From Sporodiniella umbellata (Eukaryota; Mucoromycota; Mucoromycetes; Mucorales; Rhizopodaceae): DNA of 64,000 nucleotides. Positions 12,483-22,879 of the stretch are shown one piece after another. The notes beneath the pieces were generated by a model. It was not told the DNA's origin. It did no database searches and worked only from the letters and a program-made list of their open reading frames with translations. The stretch is taken from contig JAIXMR010000046.1 in the NCBI GenBank assembly GCA_025677835.1, positions 1 through 64,000 of the forward strand, in the 5' to 3' direction. The position numbers were made by a program, and so were the translations under genes. Position 1 is the first letter of the stretch. Every line of letters starts with the position of its first letter.

Positions 12483-13623
12483 TTATAGAGAGCCCAGGAC
12501 AGAAGAGATGCCTACAAGAAAAACGCCCAAAAAGAAAAAGGCGAGTCCATAGTGTTGATGAACATCCGCTCGAATGGCTTGAGGAAACATACTCTATTGT
12601 GAATGTGAACACCCATTGAAATAGCGAGATCCAATTTACCTGTACGGTGATCAAAGTCATCATGCCACTGACACATCCAAACACGAGCCCAAACATCAAA
12701 TCTTCTTTTGATTTACTGATGTTCTTGATCAACATGTATCCTAATAGAGCACCGACTGGCTGAGATAGTCCGCCCAAGAGAGCAGCAGCAATAAACGCTT
12801 TCATTCTGGATCGTGTCGCGTAATACAAAGGTAGTGCGATCATGAAACCCTCTGTCAAGTTATGAACAGACATGGCCATACAGACGTTTAGCCCAAGGGA
12901 AGTGGACGCCTTACTAGAAACAAGCATGATAAGGCCTTCTGGGAACTTGTGTATACAGATAGCAATCGCTGTCTGAATACCGATATTCAAATAATGACTT
13001 GATGCAGGAGCGGCCTGTTGGGCAGACTCATGATGCGAGTGGTGATGATGAGATTCAAGAAGATGATGATGATGATGAGGTGTGAAAGAATGCTCAGAGC
13101 TGCTTTCGCGTGTTTCGTTCTCTTCATGAGGTAATCGGATATGCGCTTCGTTATTGGGTATTGAACCGTATTCGATATCAGAGCGGTTTTTGTTTAACTT
13201 TTGCCTTTCGGTTGTAGGGTGATGATCTCCACAGGCTTCTTCTGCGTCACCACAAGCATGAATAGCATCTGGCATCAAAAAGTGGATCAACTTGGTGATA
13301 CATAGAGTAAAGATCGCACCGGCGAAAAAGCATGTGTAGAGTATGGCGTCGTTGGTCAAACGTTTCTGAGCCTGAGGAAATAGGATGGCCAGAGACGAGA
13401 AAAGCAAAACGCCAGAGGCTAATGCCATGGAAGAAGCCATAAAAGAGCGGTTGTCGAGTAACGGCTTATGGAACAATTTATCTATAAAGACGATGGCGGC
13501 TGGATAAAAGTGAGTATGTAAAGTGATTTTTGGGCTATGTTATTTACCACCCACCACACAAGCTATGGAGGAGATCAATACACCCAGCCAGTCATTGAGA
13601 GCACTGTTTGCCACGAGAGTCAT
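12483..13623 (-). CDS. ZIP-family zinc/iron transporter (Zrt3-like) with His-rich loop
   Basis: Three exons (13548-13623, 12640-13499, 12483-12593) give 348 aa. Hydrophobic spans alternate with loops. The large central loop carries a metal-binding His cluster (TPHHHHHLLESHHHHSHHES). The ZIP signature spans AICIHKFPEGLIML and MSVHNLTEGFMIALP, the helix pair that holds the metal site. The last exon encodes a final membrane helix, LAFFFLGVFLVGISSVLG. The architecture fits the vacuolar Zrt3/ZIP-I-like branch that releases stored zinc to the cytosol. The location is inferred, since no sorting signal is certain. The 5' flank contains an A-rich run near 13670-13700. Reading through the last intron instead would give a different, less plausible tail. 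Confidence 0.87.
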
Positions 13624-13668
13624 TATTATCCTGATCCTTATGCAAAAGAAATAAAGCAGAGAATAAAA

Positions 13669-13702
<34 letters not shown>

Positions 13703-13804
13703 ACTATAAATATATTTCCCTTGGACTCAAAAATTTTGTGACAACTTTTTGAACAATTCAAGTGAAAATTTTTGGGAAAAACAAAAGCATAGCCAATTTT
13801 ATTT

Positions 13805-14728
13805 TTAGTCTTTCTTGCGCAAAGGTCTTTTTTTCCTTGGCTTGATGCCTTCTGTATCGGACACTTTACGTTTTTTGAAGAGAACGCAGTCCTCGTGCTG
13901 AGCGAGGGTATCGGCTGGATACTCTTTTTCCTTTATCTTAAATCCTTGCAAGTCTTCTCCATCCTCATCATCATCTTGAAACTCGGGTGCTTGATCATGC
14001 GTCGTGCCTATTTGCTGATCCTTTTTGTGAACCTTATTTGTAACGGGGGGTTCAGGCTGTGCTACCATTTCCCAATGCCCCACCTGAGCAATATCCTTTT
14101 TGACGGCCCACTCCTCACGTCCCTGTTCGAGGACTGGCTCGGGCGGTGGATTACGTAACTCGTGGATGCTCGGCACATAATAATCGGCTCCATAGCCATA
14201 GCTACCAGTGACACCGCCTGTTCTGCTTGGCCGAGAGGCAGTGCTTGATGTGTGCGTAGGACGACTGCCACCTGATACAAGCGCGATGCCATCTTTCTTA
14301 CTGGAAGATGACCTGGCTACCTTTTATCCCTCGTATGGCACGTGAGTTTGTCTGTGCCACTCTTTTTTTTTTTTTACCTGCTCTATACGCTGTATTTCAC
14401 GTCGAACCTCCTCTTCTTTTTCTTTGTCTTCCTTTCCTTTCTTGTAAACGTTTCTTAAAAACCCTTCTACCTTGTCTTTGTGTGCCTGTCCGCTTTCATG
14501 AAGAGAAATAGACTTTGAATAGAATGGATTAGCAAGAGGGGAGAGGGAACGGGCAATGAGAACAATCGTTGTAGATTTACTGGCTTATTGTTTGCGACAA
14601 ACTTTTTACAATATTTACACCAATGCTTTTGTTGTGATACCCAATAATCAGACCTACCAACCGTTTTTTTTTTTTTTTTTTTTTTTTTTATTTTAGGCAG
14701 TGAGTTCTTTTGCTTTCTGGTCTTACAT
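13805..14728 (-). CDS. WBP4-like U1-type zinc-finger splicing factor
   Basis: Four exons (14727-14728, 14581-14653, 14378-14512, 13805-14320) give 241 aa. The N-terminus, MSDYWVSQQKHWCKYCKKFV then HESGQAHKDKV, has exactly the C-x2-C-x13-H-x5-H spacing of the matrin/U1-type finger of WBP4/FBP21, which starts M-x-DYW. A charged helix follows (KKGKEDKEKEEEVRREIQRI), then a Ser/Thr-rich linker and a Lys-rich tail (KPRKKRPLRKKD) resembling a nuclear localisation signal. WBP4 proteins join the spliceosomal B complex. The two WW domains of the animal protein are not visible here. The start codon itself is interrupted by an intron (AT|G), which leaves a coding first exon of 2 nt. Confidence 0.85.
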
Positions 14729-14812
14729 TGTTTTCACTCTTTGAATTCAAAGAGAAATCAATTAAAAAAATTCAAACGTTCAATCCATAGACAGCGGAAT
14801 ACTAAAGTCACT

Positions 14813-14846
<34 letters not shown>

Positions 14847-15156
14847 GCACGTCAACGAAACACAACAGACTACCGTGTGTTGGCCACATCCTGCACTCTC
14901 GGGTACCTAGCATTGGCTGGATCGAGCAAGTCTAACGCGCCGTGTGATGAGCCAAACGCTGACAGAGTCGTCTCAGCACAGGCTGAACTTTACTGGTCAA
15001 GAAAGAGACGTCTAGCGACGTTGAAAGCGGTACAAAGAAGCCTACCCTAGCCCATTTTCTGGACGCGTCATGTATAGACTGTCATTGCTTTTTCGTGTTC
15101 TTTCAAGCTAACAAAAACAAGTGAACGCTTGGTCCAAAACTTCCCATTCAAAGCTA

Positions 15157-15221
<65 letters not shown>

Positions 15222-15297
15222 AATTTAGAGAACGCGGTTGGTTAGCAGCGGTTTTTTTTTTTTTTTTTTGGAATATATTTTTTTAATTTTTATAGAC

Positions 15298-15330
<33 letters not shown>

Positions 15331-15337
15331 AAGAGAG
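14729..15337. other. Divergent promoter region with homopolymers and a trinucleotide repeat
   Basis: Lies between the WBP4-like gene and SAP18, which are transcribed away from each other. It holds poly(T) runs at about 14818-14843, 15252-15269 and 15300-15328 and a long (TTA)n tract (separate entry). No supported ORF. Confidence 0.6.
15161..15217. repeat. (TTA)n trinucleotide microsatellite
   Basis: An uninterrupted run of about 19 TTA units, non-coding, in the shared upstream region of the WBP4-like gene and SAP18. Likely length-variable between strains. Confidence 0.95.
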
Positions 15338-16055
15338 ATGAACGTTGATCGTGAAAAAGTAATAAAGACTTGGTGGAATGTTTTACAAGTTGTCTAATCC
15401 AGTGGATGGTTTTAAAATAGGATTGCCCTTTTTTGCTGAGAGTATTTACTCGTCATGGGGGACATAATCCGTAAGCATAAACTCTCTCCAAAAGTGTCTT
15501 GTTTAATGAGTTTGTTCTAGTTTACATGCCTATGGCTTTGACTCTGTACCCGAGAATGAACTGGCGCTCTATACTTGGTAGGAAGAAATAAAAGAGAACA
15601 TCAGGTGTTGATAGCCTTTATTTATTTATTTTTTTTGGTTTAGGAAAAACGCAACACTTGAAGAGATTGCTCAGTTAATTGAACAGGTAGTGCCTGAAGC
15701 CAGAAATCCTGAAGCCCGTATTTCTTTCCGAATCGTCTATCTGAATCAATCTTCAGGCAAATTCTTTACAAAGGAGATGGGACGTGTGGTGAGCGCCAAA
15801 CCCACAAAGGAACAAACAAAGACCTTGGAAGAATGCAAGTTCATTATTGGCGATTTCTTGGATGTTGCCATCTACATTGGACCTCCCCCGATGCTGGGCG
15901 GCGGCAGAGATGCGCGTAGAGAGGGTCGACCGGGTGGACGTATGGAGGGTGGAAGATTTGGGGGAAGAGGAGGAGGAAGTATGCGAGCTGAAAGACGACC
16001 TTTTGCTAGAGACAACAACAACCGATTTGGAGGAAGATCACGAAGAGACTTTTAA
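15338..16055 (+). CDS. sap18: SAP18-like protein (Sin3-associated p18) with RG-rich tail
   Basis: Four exons (15338-15358, 15421-15470, 15521-15577, 15644-16055) give 179 aa. The ubiquitin-like SAP18 fold is recognisable: MNVDREKDCPFLLR, FTRHGGHN, ELALYTWKNATLEEIAQLI, EARISFRIVYL and the end of the fold KFIIGDFLDVAIY. After residue 125 comes an Arg/Gly-rich extension with RGG-type motifs (GGRFGGRGGGSM, RFGGRSRRDF) of the kind that binds RNA. In animals SAP18 belongs to the Sin3 histone deacetylase complex and to the exon-junction ASAP/PSAP complex with RNPS1 and acinus; which applies here is not known. Its first exon is only 21 nt. The gene ends 180 bp before the Chs5 gene in the same direction, and a 34-nt T run fills part of that gap. 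Confidence 0.9.
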
Positions 16056-16188
16056 GATTTTTGTTTTTTTTTTCAGTTTACTATTGAAAACAATAAAAAC
16101 TTTTGTATAGCTTTTTCTTTGTAAATATGCAATGTCATGATTGTTCCCGTGTTTCTGTGTGGATTTAATTTTCTTTTTTTTATTCATA

Positions 16189-16229
<41 letters not shown>

Positions 16230-16234
16230 GAATC

Positions 16235-17198
16235 ATGACTTCAGTTCAATTTACTGTTGGCAAGCTGGATGCAGGCATGGTAATTGGCATTGGCTTTATA
16301 ATAAAGTGATAAGAGGGCTTAATAGTTTAAGAAAAGGCCATTCTGCTTACAGAAGATCATCATCTGATTGAGTTTCCTTCCTTGTTGCTTCCTAAAGGGG
16401 TGACGTCAGGAAGTATTGTGAACATTGCAGTGAGTCGCAACAAGGATGAAGAGGAAAAGAAGATGAAAGAGTTTTGGGAATTACAAGATAATATTTTGGA
16501 CCGCTTTGGGCATCTTGAGCCTCTGTCACCTGTGGTTCGCGTCAAGAATATCACCCAGACCTCACTTATTCTTGAATGGGATCCGTTAACGCTCCATACA
16601 GCCAAACTTCGGTCCCTGGATATCTACAAGAACGATACGAAACTGGCCCAGGTACGTACGATGTGTGTGTGTGTGTGGGGGGAGAAATGTACTAAACGAG
16701 GGTGTTTACTATCCCCTAAAGCATGTACCTGACGATACGAACTTTATCAAACTCTCTGGCCTGGACGTCGATCACGAATTTGAGTTCCATACAGTGATCA
16801 AGACAACCGCAGGGGAGTATCGATCCAACAAGGTGACTGCACGCACACACAAGATGGAAAATCTGACGGGTATTCGTATTGCGTTTGGCATGTTTGAACA
16901 GTCTGAGCCAGCAGTCACTGAGCTAAAGGAACTGCTGACCAAGATGAACGCTTCTTGGTCAGAAGAGGTCAATGTGGAAACGACCCATCTGTTGGCCCAG
17001 CTTCCAGGAGGGGCCAACTATGAACGTGCCGTACAGCATTCAATACCGATTGTCAAACCAGATTGGCTTGTACAGTGTAATGCCAACAAAAAGATTCAGG
17101 TAAGTCGTGGGCTTGCACTTTGGCTCAGTACTGACCTTGTTCTCTAGCCTGCTTTACCTTACTATATTGTCAATGTCTCTCATAACGATTCATCCTAA
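16235..17198 (+). CDS. chs5: Chs5-type exomer scaffold, short form (FN3 + BRCT)
   Basis: Four exons (16235-16279, 16337-16651, 16722-17099, 17148-17198) give 262 aa. The order matches Chs5: N-terminal dimerisation segment (MTSVQFTVGKLDAGMAILLT, EDHHLIEFPSLLLP), fibronectin type III domain (RVKNITQTSLILEWDPL, NKVTARTHKMENLTGI), then a BRCT domain (EEVNVETTHLLAQ, SIPIVKPDWLVQC). Chs5 scaffolds the exomer coat that carries chitin synthase from the trans-Golgi to the surface. Yeast Chs5 runs on for hundreds of residues after BRCT, but this protein stops 17 residues later. The acceptor of intron 1 is set by the conserved AILLTEDHH segment. A T34 run ends 9 nt before the start codon. Confidence 0.9.
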
Positions 17199-18118
17199 CT
17201 TAAAACCCCTCCCCATCCTTTGAAATAATAAAAAGTACTTGCCAAAAGAGAGAAAAGGCAGAGACTGTTTTTGTTTTTTTTTTTTTTTTCTAATATAAAC
17301 GAAAAGTGAATGATCCTGAAATGGCGTTTATTGAAAAGCGCCATGGAAAAGAAAGGGATCTCCTTCTTGGTGTTTTACAGCATGTCTCCTTCCGTTTGGA
17401 TTATCAAGCGTCCCCCTTTTTTTAAAAGGGAGAATCCGAGAAAAAAAAAAAAAAGAGTCCATACTCGTTAGCGCGGTTCAAACAAGCGAGAGAATCGTAT
17501 ATGGTTAAAAGCGATAAATAAAAAAAAAAGAAGCTTTTGTTTTGTTTTTACGGAAGGGGGGTTTTAAGAATTACCTGAAAGGAAAGACAGTGTGTGTCTC
17601 CTTTAGACCACTTAAATGTACAGCTGTGTAACATGATTACAGAAAGGCGGCAAAAGTTAACAAATAAAAAATGGCATTTTATTCTTTATGGACGAAATCG
17701 ATAGAAGGAAAAAAGAGGCTAAGACTAAACAAGAAAAAACTAATTTTTTTTTTTTTTTTTTTTTTGGTTTTACACAACATGGATTGGATCTTTCTCAAGC
17801 CTATCATAGAGAAGGGCAGTATTTAAACGATTTAGAAACCAAGATGGTAAAAGCGATACAAAAATACAAAAATACGTTGTAATGAATGCGGTGGTACAAT
17901 AACATATCACCTGAAATAGGTTATGGCGAGAGGAGATTCAAATCAAATGATGGATGCTTACTCGAATTTCCAAAATTGGTAACTCGTCATTTTCAACCTT
18001 CTGCCTTTTTTTCATTGGTCTAAAAAAAAAGGATGCTTGGGGGGAGGGAGGGAGACGAAAGGGAGTAAAGTGAGCTCACTTTTTTTTTTTTTTTTTTTTT
18101 TTTGGGTAAATAGCAATA
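17199..18118. other. Intergenic spacer with unassigned exon-like traces
   Basis: Mostly low-complexity A/T. Two traces look coding but could not be joined. One is a plus ORF at 17688-17882, with MDEIDRRKKEAKTKQEK before and LSQAYHREGQYLNDLETKMV after a T run. The other is a short ATG stretch at about 17922-17980 (MARGDSNQMMDAYSNFQNW) running into a GTAACT. I do not call a gene. Confidence 0.4.
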
Positions 18119-19232
18119 ATGCCTTTTCGAGCATTGACAACTCGAACCGTGCTGAGTTCAAGAGGTTTTTATTCTACTTTGCCTGAATGTAGAGAATCAG
18201 TTGAGAAAGTACAAAGAAAAGTAAGACATCAACTGGCTGTGTATAGACATAAACTTCATGAGGCCTCTGATAAATTCAAACAACTCACCCAAGCCCATAC
18301 TTCACAAGAAGCTGTGAAAAAAGCCAGTCGCTTGTTAAACGAAGTGACAGGGTATCATGAGATTGAGGCCGTGAAAGAAAAAGTCACTAGACAATGTAAC
18401 ATCTTTTTTTTTTTTTTTTTTTTTTTCTGCTTTTGCTTCTGTTATTAATCGTTTTGTTTTTTTTGAAGCTGCGTTATTTGAATCGACACGAGACGATGTG
18501 CATCAAGCCAAAGAGGAATATTCGAAAGCGATCGAGACGCGGTCGAATACGCAACGTAGTATTAATGAGCTTTTACAACGAAAACATCTCTGGACGGCAG
18601 AGGATGTCACCCAGTTTACGGAACTGTACCGTCTTGAACATGCGCATACGCAGGCAGAAGTGGTAGCCAAAGAGAGACATCAGACGAGTGAGAAACAGAT
18701 GGACCGCGAATACATGGCGTTGGCGCGTACGATTATGGAACGGTACCATGAAGAACAACTGTGGAGCGATAAGATTCGAAGCGCGAGTACGTATGGCACC
18801 TGGGCTTTGATGGGTGTCAACCTGTTATTGTTTGTTGCCGTTCAGACCGTGTTTGAGCCCAGGAAGCGTAAGAAGCTCACGGACCGATTTGAAGAACTCT
18901 TGGTGCTCAAGCTTGAAGCGGGTGAACAAAAATTCAAAGAGGTCGTGGACGCTCTGGATGAAAAAGATCGAACCTTACTCCAGCAACAGCTCGTTCTTCT
19001 CCATACCCTCAATAGTCTCGCTGAGCATCCTTTGTTTGATGCCCACTTTCTCTATTCGCTCCAGTCCTCGCTGCAGGACCCCCTACCCTCCATCGCTCCA
19101 GACACCCCGTCGCCACAAGCCATCCTCCCCGTCATTCCAAACACTCCCTCACCCAGTCTACCCTGGGCTCATTTGACAAGCGCAGTTGCTGGCAGTCTGC
19201 TTACAGCCATCGCTTTCTATTGTTTTCAATAA
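18119..19232 (+). CDS. she9: She9/Mdm33-type mitochondrial inner-membrane protein
   Basis: Two exons (18119-18395, 18469-19232) joined in phase give 346 aa. The N-terminus (MPFRALTTRTVLSSRGFYST) is Arg-rich without acids, a typical mitochondrial presequence. It is followed by a long coiled coil and the conserved block STRDDVHQAKEEYSKAIETR, RKHLWTAEDVTQFTELYR. A membrane span, WALMGVNLLLFVAVQTVF, then an acidic helix and a second hydrophobic segment at the end (SAVAGSLLTAIAFYCF) complete the family layout. Yeast Mdm33/She9 shapes inner-membrane morphology and is linked to inner-membrane fission and lipid balance. The intron holds a T22 run directly after the donor. Third codon positions are richer in G/C than in neighbours such as gatA. 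Confidence 0.87.
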
Positions 19233-19384
19233 AATCAACCTCTTGGCTTCACCCGATGTTTTTTTTTTTTTTTTTTTGGTTTTTTTTTTTTTTTGGTTTT
19301 TTTCCTTTGATTTTTTCCTTGATTTTTTCCTTTTTTTTTCTTTTTTTCTTCTTTTTTCTATATTAAAAAAGAAAACTGACAGCC

Positions 19385-21371
19385 ATGTCCAAGGGCCATT
19401 CCAGTCGTTTTCAGATCGATATCAAGTCAGGTCAATTCCCCGTGATATTTTCTTATCATCAGTTAAAAAAAGAAGGACAGAAAGTACCGGTGACTCTTTC
19501 AGACGATACAACCGAAGACGCTTTTTTCAAACGATTGTTGGAAAAAGCCGAGACTTATGATGTTCAAGAGAGTATGGAACAAGAAGCAGTTGCTGAAGAA
19601 GAAGATGGTTCGGACGATGAGAGTACTACTGTAAGCACAACCCTGGTCTGAAGGTGTATTCATTCCTTCTTTTTTTTTTTTTTTTTTTTAAAAAAAGGGC
19701 CATGGCGGTGCTTTGAAAAACGATGATTACGATTTTGAAGATCCTTTTATTGACGATAGTGAGATGATGTTGGATGACGCTGTGGATTACAACCTGCCTC
19801 ATATCGATGGCTTTTTTGTCTATCAAGGACCTTTGGATGCTGGCAAACCGTAAGTGAACGATGGATGTTTTTCAGAGAGTGTCAACCACGGTCTGTTTTT
19901 CTAGTCCAGCGGAAGAAAAAAAAGAGCCTGTACAGACTGGCAAACGTAAAGCGGCGGCCAAAGCCAAGAGTGTGTCTGTACCGGTCCCCAAAGCCAAGGC
20001 ACGACCCAAGAAAGAAGAAGTACCTTTGAAAGCCAAAGCGGCACCGGTGATGGTGAAAAAAGGGGTAGAGAAAGCCAAGACGCCACCTCCCACGGCTGAC
20101 CCTGCACCTGTCGATCTTGAAGCGATGGAAGAAGCCAAAAAGAAAGTGACAGAACCACCCATCTTGGTAACAAAACAAAAAAAAAAAACAAAAAAAACCG
20201 GCAGTATTGGAAAAGCTGATCTCTCTCTTTAGTTGCCTTTGGATAGTGAACTCGAAGGGCTTTTGAACGGGATTAAGGCACAGGCGAGTCAAGAGAGTTT
20301 TGCCAACAAGGCCCGATTTCCAGAGGCGTTAAAACCTCAGGTACTGAAGGGCGGTTTGATCTGTTTTCGGCGTAATACGGTTCTGGATGCCAACTTTATC
20401 CATCACTTGATGGAGGTGTTGCCGTACAACCGATATACACTTAGGGTATTATATAATCTATCAAAACAAACCAACGATTCATCTGCTCTCTAGAAATTTG
20501 TGACGACCAAGTCTGGGCAGATGCGAGTGGATGAGTTACAACAAGAAATTGATGAACTCGCCATCCGTCTGAAGCAGGTGATTGATAAACTGATGCCTGG
20601 TCAACAACAAGCCCATGAAGTCAAGGTGGCTGCGTTAAAACAAGCCAGTAAATCCTATCTTTTCTAACATCCAAAGTGAGAGCTAAACGACTCTCGTTTT
20701 CTAGAGGCAGTCAAGGTAGCCGCGGCCGCAGCCAACAACCATGGGATTATTGATGTAGACGCACTTGAACCGGATGAAGAGATTACACCTAAATTCAAGT
20801 TTAATGACGAGGTGCGTCAGATCGTGTACGATATCATGAAAGCAGATGAACAGTCCAATTTTATTAGCAACGTCATCTCGTAAGCCCCCAACAAGCACAC
20901 ATAAACACACACACACACATACACACGTACACACCGTCCAGGCCAAAAAAAAATTTTTAAAAGTGAAATCATAGAACTTATCGAAATACTGGTAAAGACG
21001 GGGATAGGCCTGTAGCGGATGGGCAAGCCAGAAAGCTCATGTATCAACGCGTAAGTGGATGCAGCTTTAAAATCACTTTTTATTGATCTATAAAAATAGT
21101 TATTGTCATGCTGGCCAGATGGCTGGATGCTCTCTCATGAGATAGCCAGACAATACAATAGTTATAAAAAGAAGATGATGGAACCCTCCGCGGGGCGCCA
21201 AAACAATGCAGAATTCAAAAAGCGCAAGAAACCGGATGAGGATAGTGGCACGAAAGGTAAGGGGAAAAGACCTTTTTTTTTTTTTTTTTTTATTAAAATC
21301 AAAGAATAGAATTAGGAGAGTCAGGATCAAGGCAGAGCGTTATCAAGGTGGAGTCTTTAGTGAACATTTAA
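19385..21371 (+). CDS. hpc2: Hpc2/ubinuclein-family histone chaperone subunit (HIR complex)
   Basis: Nine exons (19385-19630, 19698-19849, 19905-20166, 20233-20445, 20494-20647, 20705-20879, 20975-21050, 21100-21256, 21310-21371) give 498 aa. The Hpc2-related domain is plain in exon 2: DYDFEDPFIDDSEMM, then HIDGFFVYQGPLD. After an Ala/Lys/Pro-rich linker with KAKARPKKEE-type motifs comes a predicted helical region. It contains KFVTTKSGQMRVDELQQEID, FKFNDEVRQIVYDIM and LLSCWPDGWMLSHEIAR, which matches the middle domain of ubinucleins. With Hir proteins it deposits histones H3-H4 independently of replication and silences histone genes. Hir1-3 are not in the window. All junctions use GT-AG. Confidence 0.87.
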
Positions 21372-21736
21372 CCCTTGATTTATTTTTAAAAATAAATAAA
21401 AATGGATAGAACCGCTATTATCCAAAACGGGCAATTGGGGGTTTTATTTTGCTTTTTTTTTTCTTCTAAAAGAATCTATTAAGAATAAAACTATTTGTCG
21501 GAATCCGAAGGAACATGGGAAATAAATTGGTGATGAAATTGAAAAAAAAAAAAAAAAAAAAAAAGTTCTTTGAAATTCCATGAGCAAAACTATGGCCAAA
21601 TAGAAATTAGGGGATTGTTATTAAAATGGAAAAAATCGAGTCTTTTTTTCTAAGATCGATAATAAAAACCCAAAGTAAAATTTTTTGTTTTTTTTTTTTT
21701 TTTTTTTTTTTTTGGTTTTTTTGGTTTTTTTTTTTT

Positions 21737-21769
<33 letters not shown>

Positions 21770-21928
21770 CTTTTTTTTTCTTGCAAAGAAAAGAAAAAGG
21801 AAAAAACTCGTTTATTTTCTTTACCGCCTTTGTGATTTCCCCTCCACTTCCCCCATTTTTATCTTTTAATACGATTTTACTCTCTACTTCCCCCATCTTT
21901 TTCTGCAAGACCACTAAAAGGAAAAAAC
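21372..21928. other. Homopolymer-rich spacer
   Basis: Carries an A24 run near 21541-21564 and the T-rich block listed separately, then a CT-rich stretch (about 21825-21900) directly upstream of the next ORF that looks like a pyrimidine-rich core promoter. No supported ORF: the translations here are poly-Phe or poly-Lys. Confidence 0.6.
21682..21779. repeat. T-rich low-complexity block
   Basis: About 100 nt that is almost only T, broken by a few G pairs and single C. One of the densest poly(dT) blocks in the window. It gives artefactual poly-Phe and poly-Lys reading frames on both strands. Confidence 0.9.
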
Positions 21929-22474
21929 ATGAAATCGTACGACCCTTACCCTAGAAACATCTCTGCCAACGACAAAGCATTTATAGATTTATGTCGCTGT
22001 TTATACCAAGCCAAGGCCGTCGTTCGTGACTTGGAATCGTTTAGCCTCACCCTCTCACCTGCGCTGGACCAATACCCAAGTTTCCCCTGTCATGACAAAA
22101 GCCATGTCTATCGTACGGCAGAGAAAGAAGTACTTCTCAAGCAGGCCAACAGGTATCTGAAAACGACCTTTCAAAAGTTCACTCGGCTCTGTAAGCTGCT
22201 ACTCATGATCCTCACCAAAATGGAGTCTGCCAGTACGGGTCAAGTCAAAAGAGAGCGTATCGATTCTTTTCGCGCTGAAATATGGCAAGAATGGAAAACA
22301 GCCACCGATCTCAAGCAAAAAACCTTGCATCTCATCCAAGCCAATAGCCATGAACCCAAGTCCACTCTTGACTATACCACTTCCCCCTCTTCCAACTCTG
22401 CTACATCCACCCCTACCACGCCCACCACTAACTTTTCTTTTGCCTCTACCAAAGCCGCTACCTCTGAGCTCTAA
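21929..22474 (+). CDS. Unidentified 181-aa protein, single exon
   Basis: An intronless 182-codon ORF with an ATG start 15 nt after a CT-rich leader. The first 145 residues look like a real helical protein: MKSYDPYPRNISANDKAFID, LCRCLYQAKAVVRDLESF, then a basic helix (LLKQANRYLKTTFQKFTRLC) and RIDSFRAEIWQEWKTATDL. The last 45 residues are Ser/Thr/Pro-rich and look disordered (SPSSNSATSTPTTPTTN). Codon use is like the neighbouring Hpc2 and Mpp10 genes (C-ending codons common), which supports expression. I see no known domain, signal peptide or membrane span and propose no function. A lineage-restricted gene is possible. Confidence 0.65.
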   Translation: MKSYDPYPRNISANDKAFIDLCRCLYQAKAVVRDLESFSLTLSPALDQYPSFPCHDKSHVYRTAEKEVLLKQANRYLKTTFQKFTRLCKLLLMILTKMESASTGQVKRERIDSFRAEIWQEWKTATDLKQKTLHLIQANSHEPKSTLDYTTSPSSNSATSTPTTPTTNFSFASTKAATSEL

Positions 22475-22658
22475 ACTACAAAAAAAGGGGAATGCGTAAT
22501 CGTTACGCACAAATGGATGGATTCTCTCAGCTTTTGTAATTTCTTCTCTCGCCTTCCTTTTTTTCTCTCCCCCCCCCATTTTCATTGCCCTTTTTTTTTT
22601 TTTTTTTATTATTATTATTATTATTTATTGTAGTTATTTCATCGACATTTTTTTCTAT

Positions 22659-22696
<38 letters not shown>

Positions 22697-22845
22697 AAGG
22701 AAAAAAAAAAAAAAAAAAAATAAACCCACTTTTGAGAAAAACTATAAAATTCGTTATCGATCCCATTCATAATTGAAATGACCCTTCAGTGTTTCAATCT
22801 CAGTTTATCCCTTTTTTGTAATCAAAGCAAACCAATAAAAAATAA

Positions 22846-22879
<34 letters not shown>

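Noticed and set aside
12416..12619. 67-codon plus ORF in the 3' part of the ZIP gene
   Set aside because: Opposes the last exon and intron of the ZIP transporter and has only basic low-complexity sequence.
17688..17882. 64-codon plus ORF with an internal T run
   Set aside because: The two halves look mildly coding, but the middle is poly-Phe from a T run and no acceptor joins them cleanly.
19872..20292. Several minus ORFs of 96-136 codons
   Set aside because: Shadows of the Ala/Lys/Pro-rich Hpc2 exon; composition (poly-Phe, poly-Leu) follows from the repeated codons opposite.
21626..21954. Poly-Phe and poly-Lys ORFs on both strands
   Set aside because: Artefacts of a T-rich low-complexity block.
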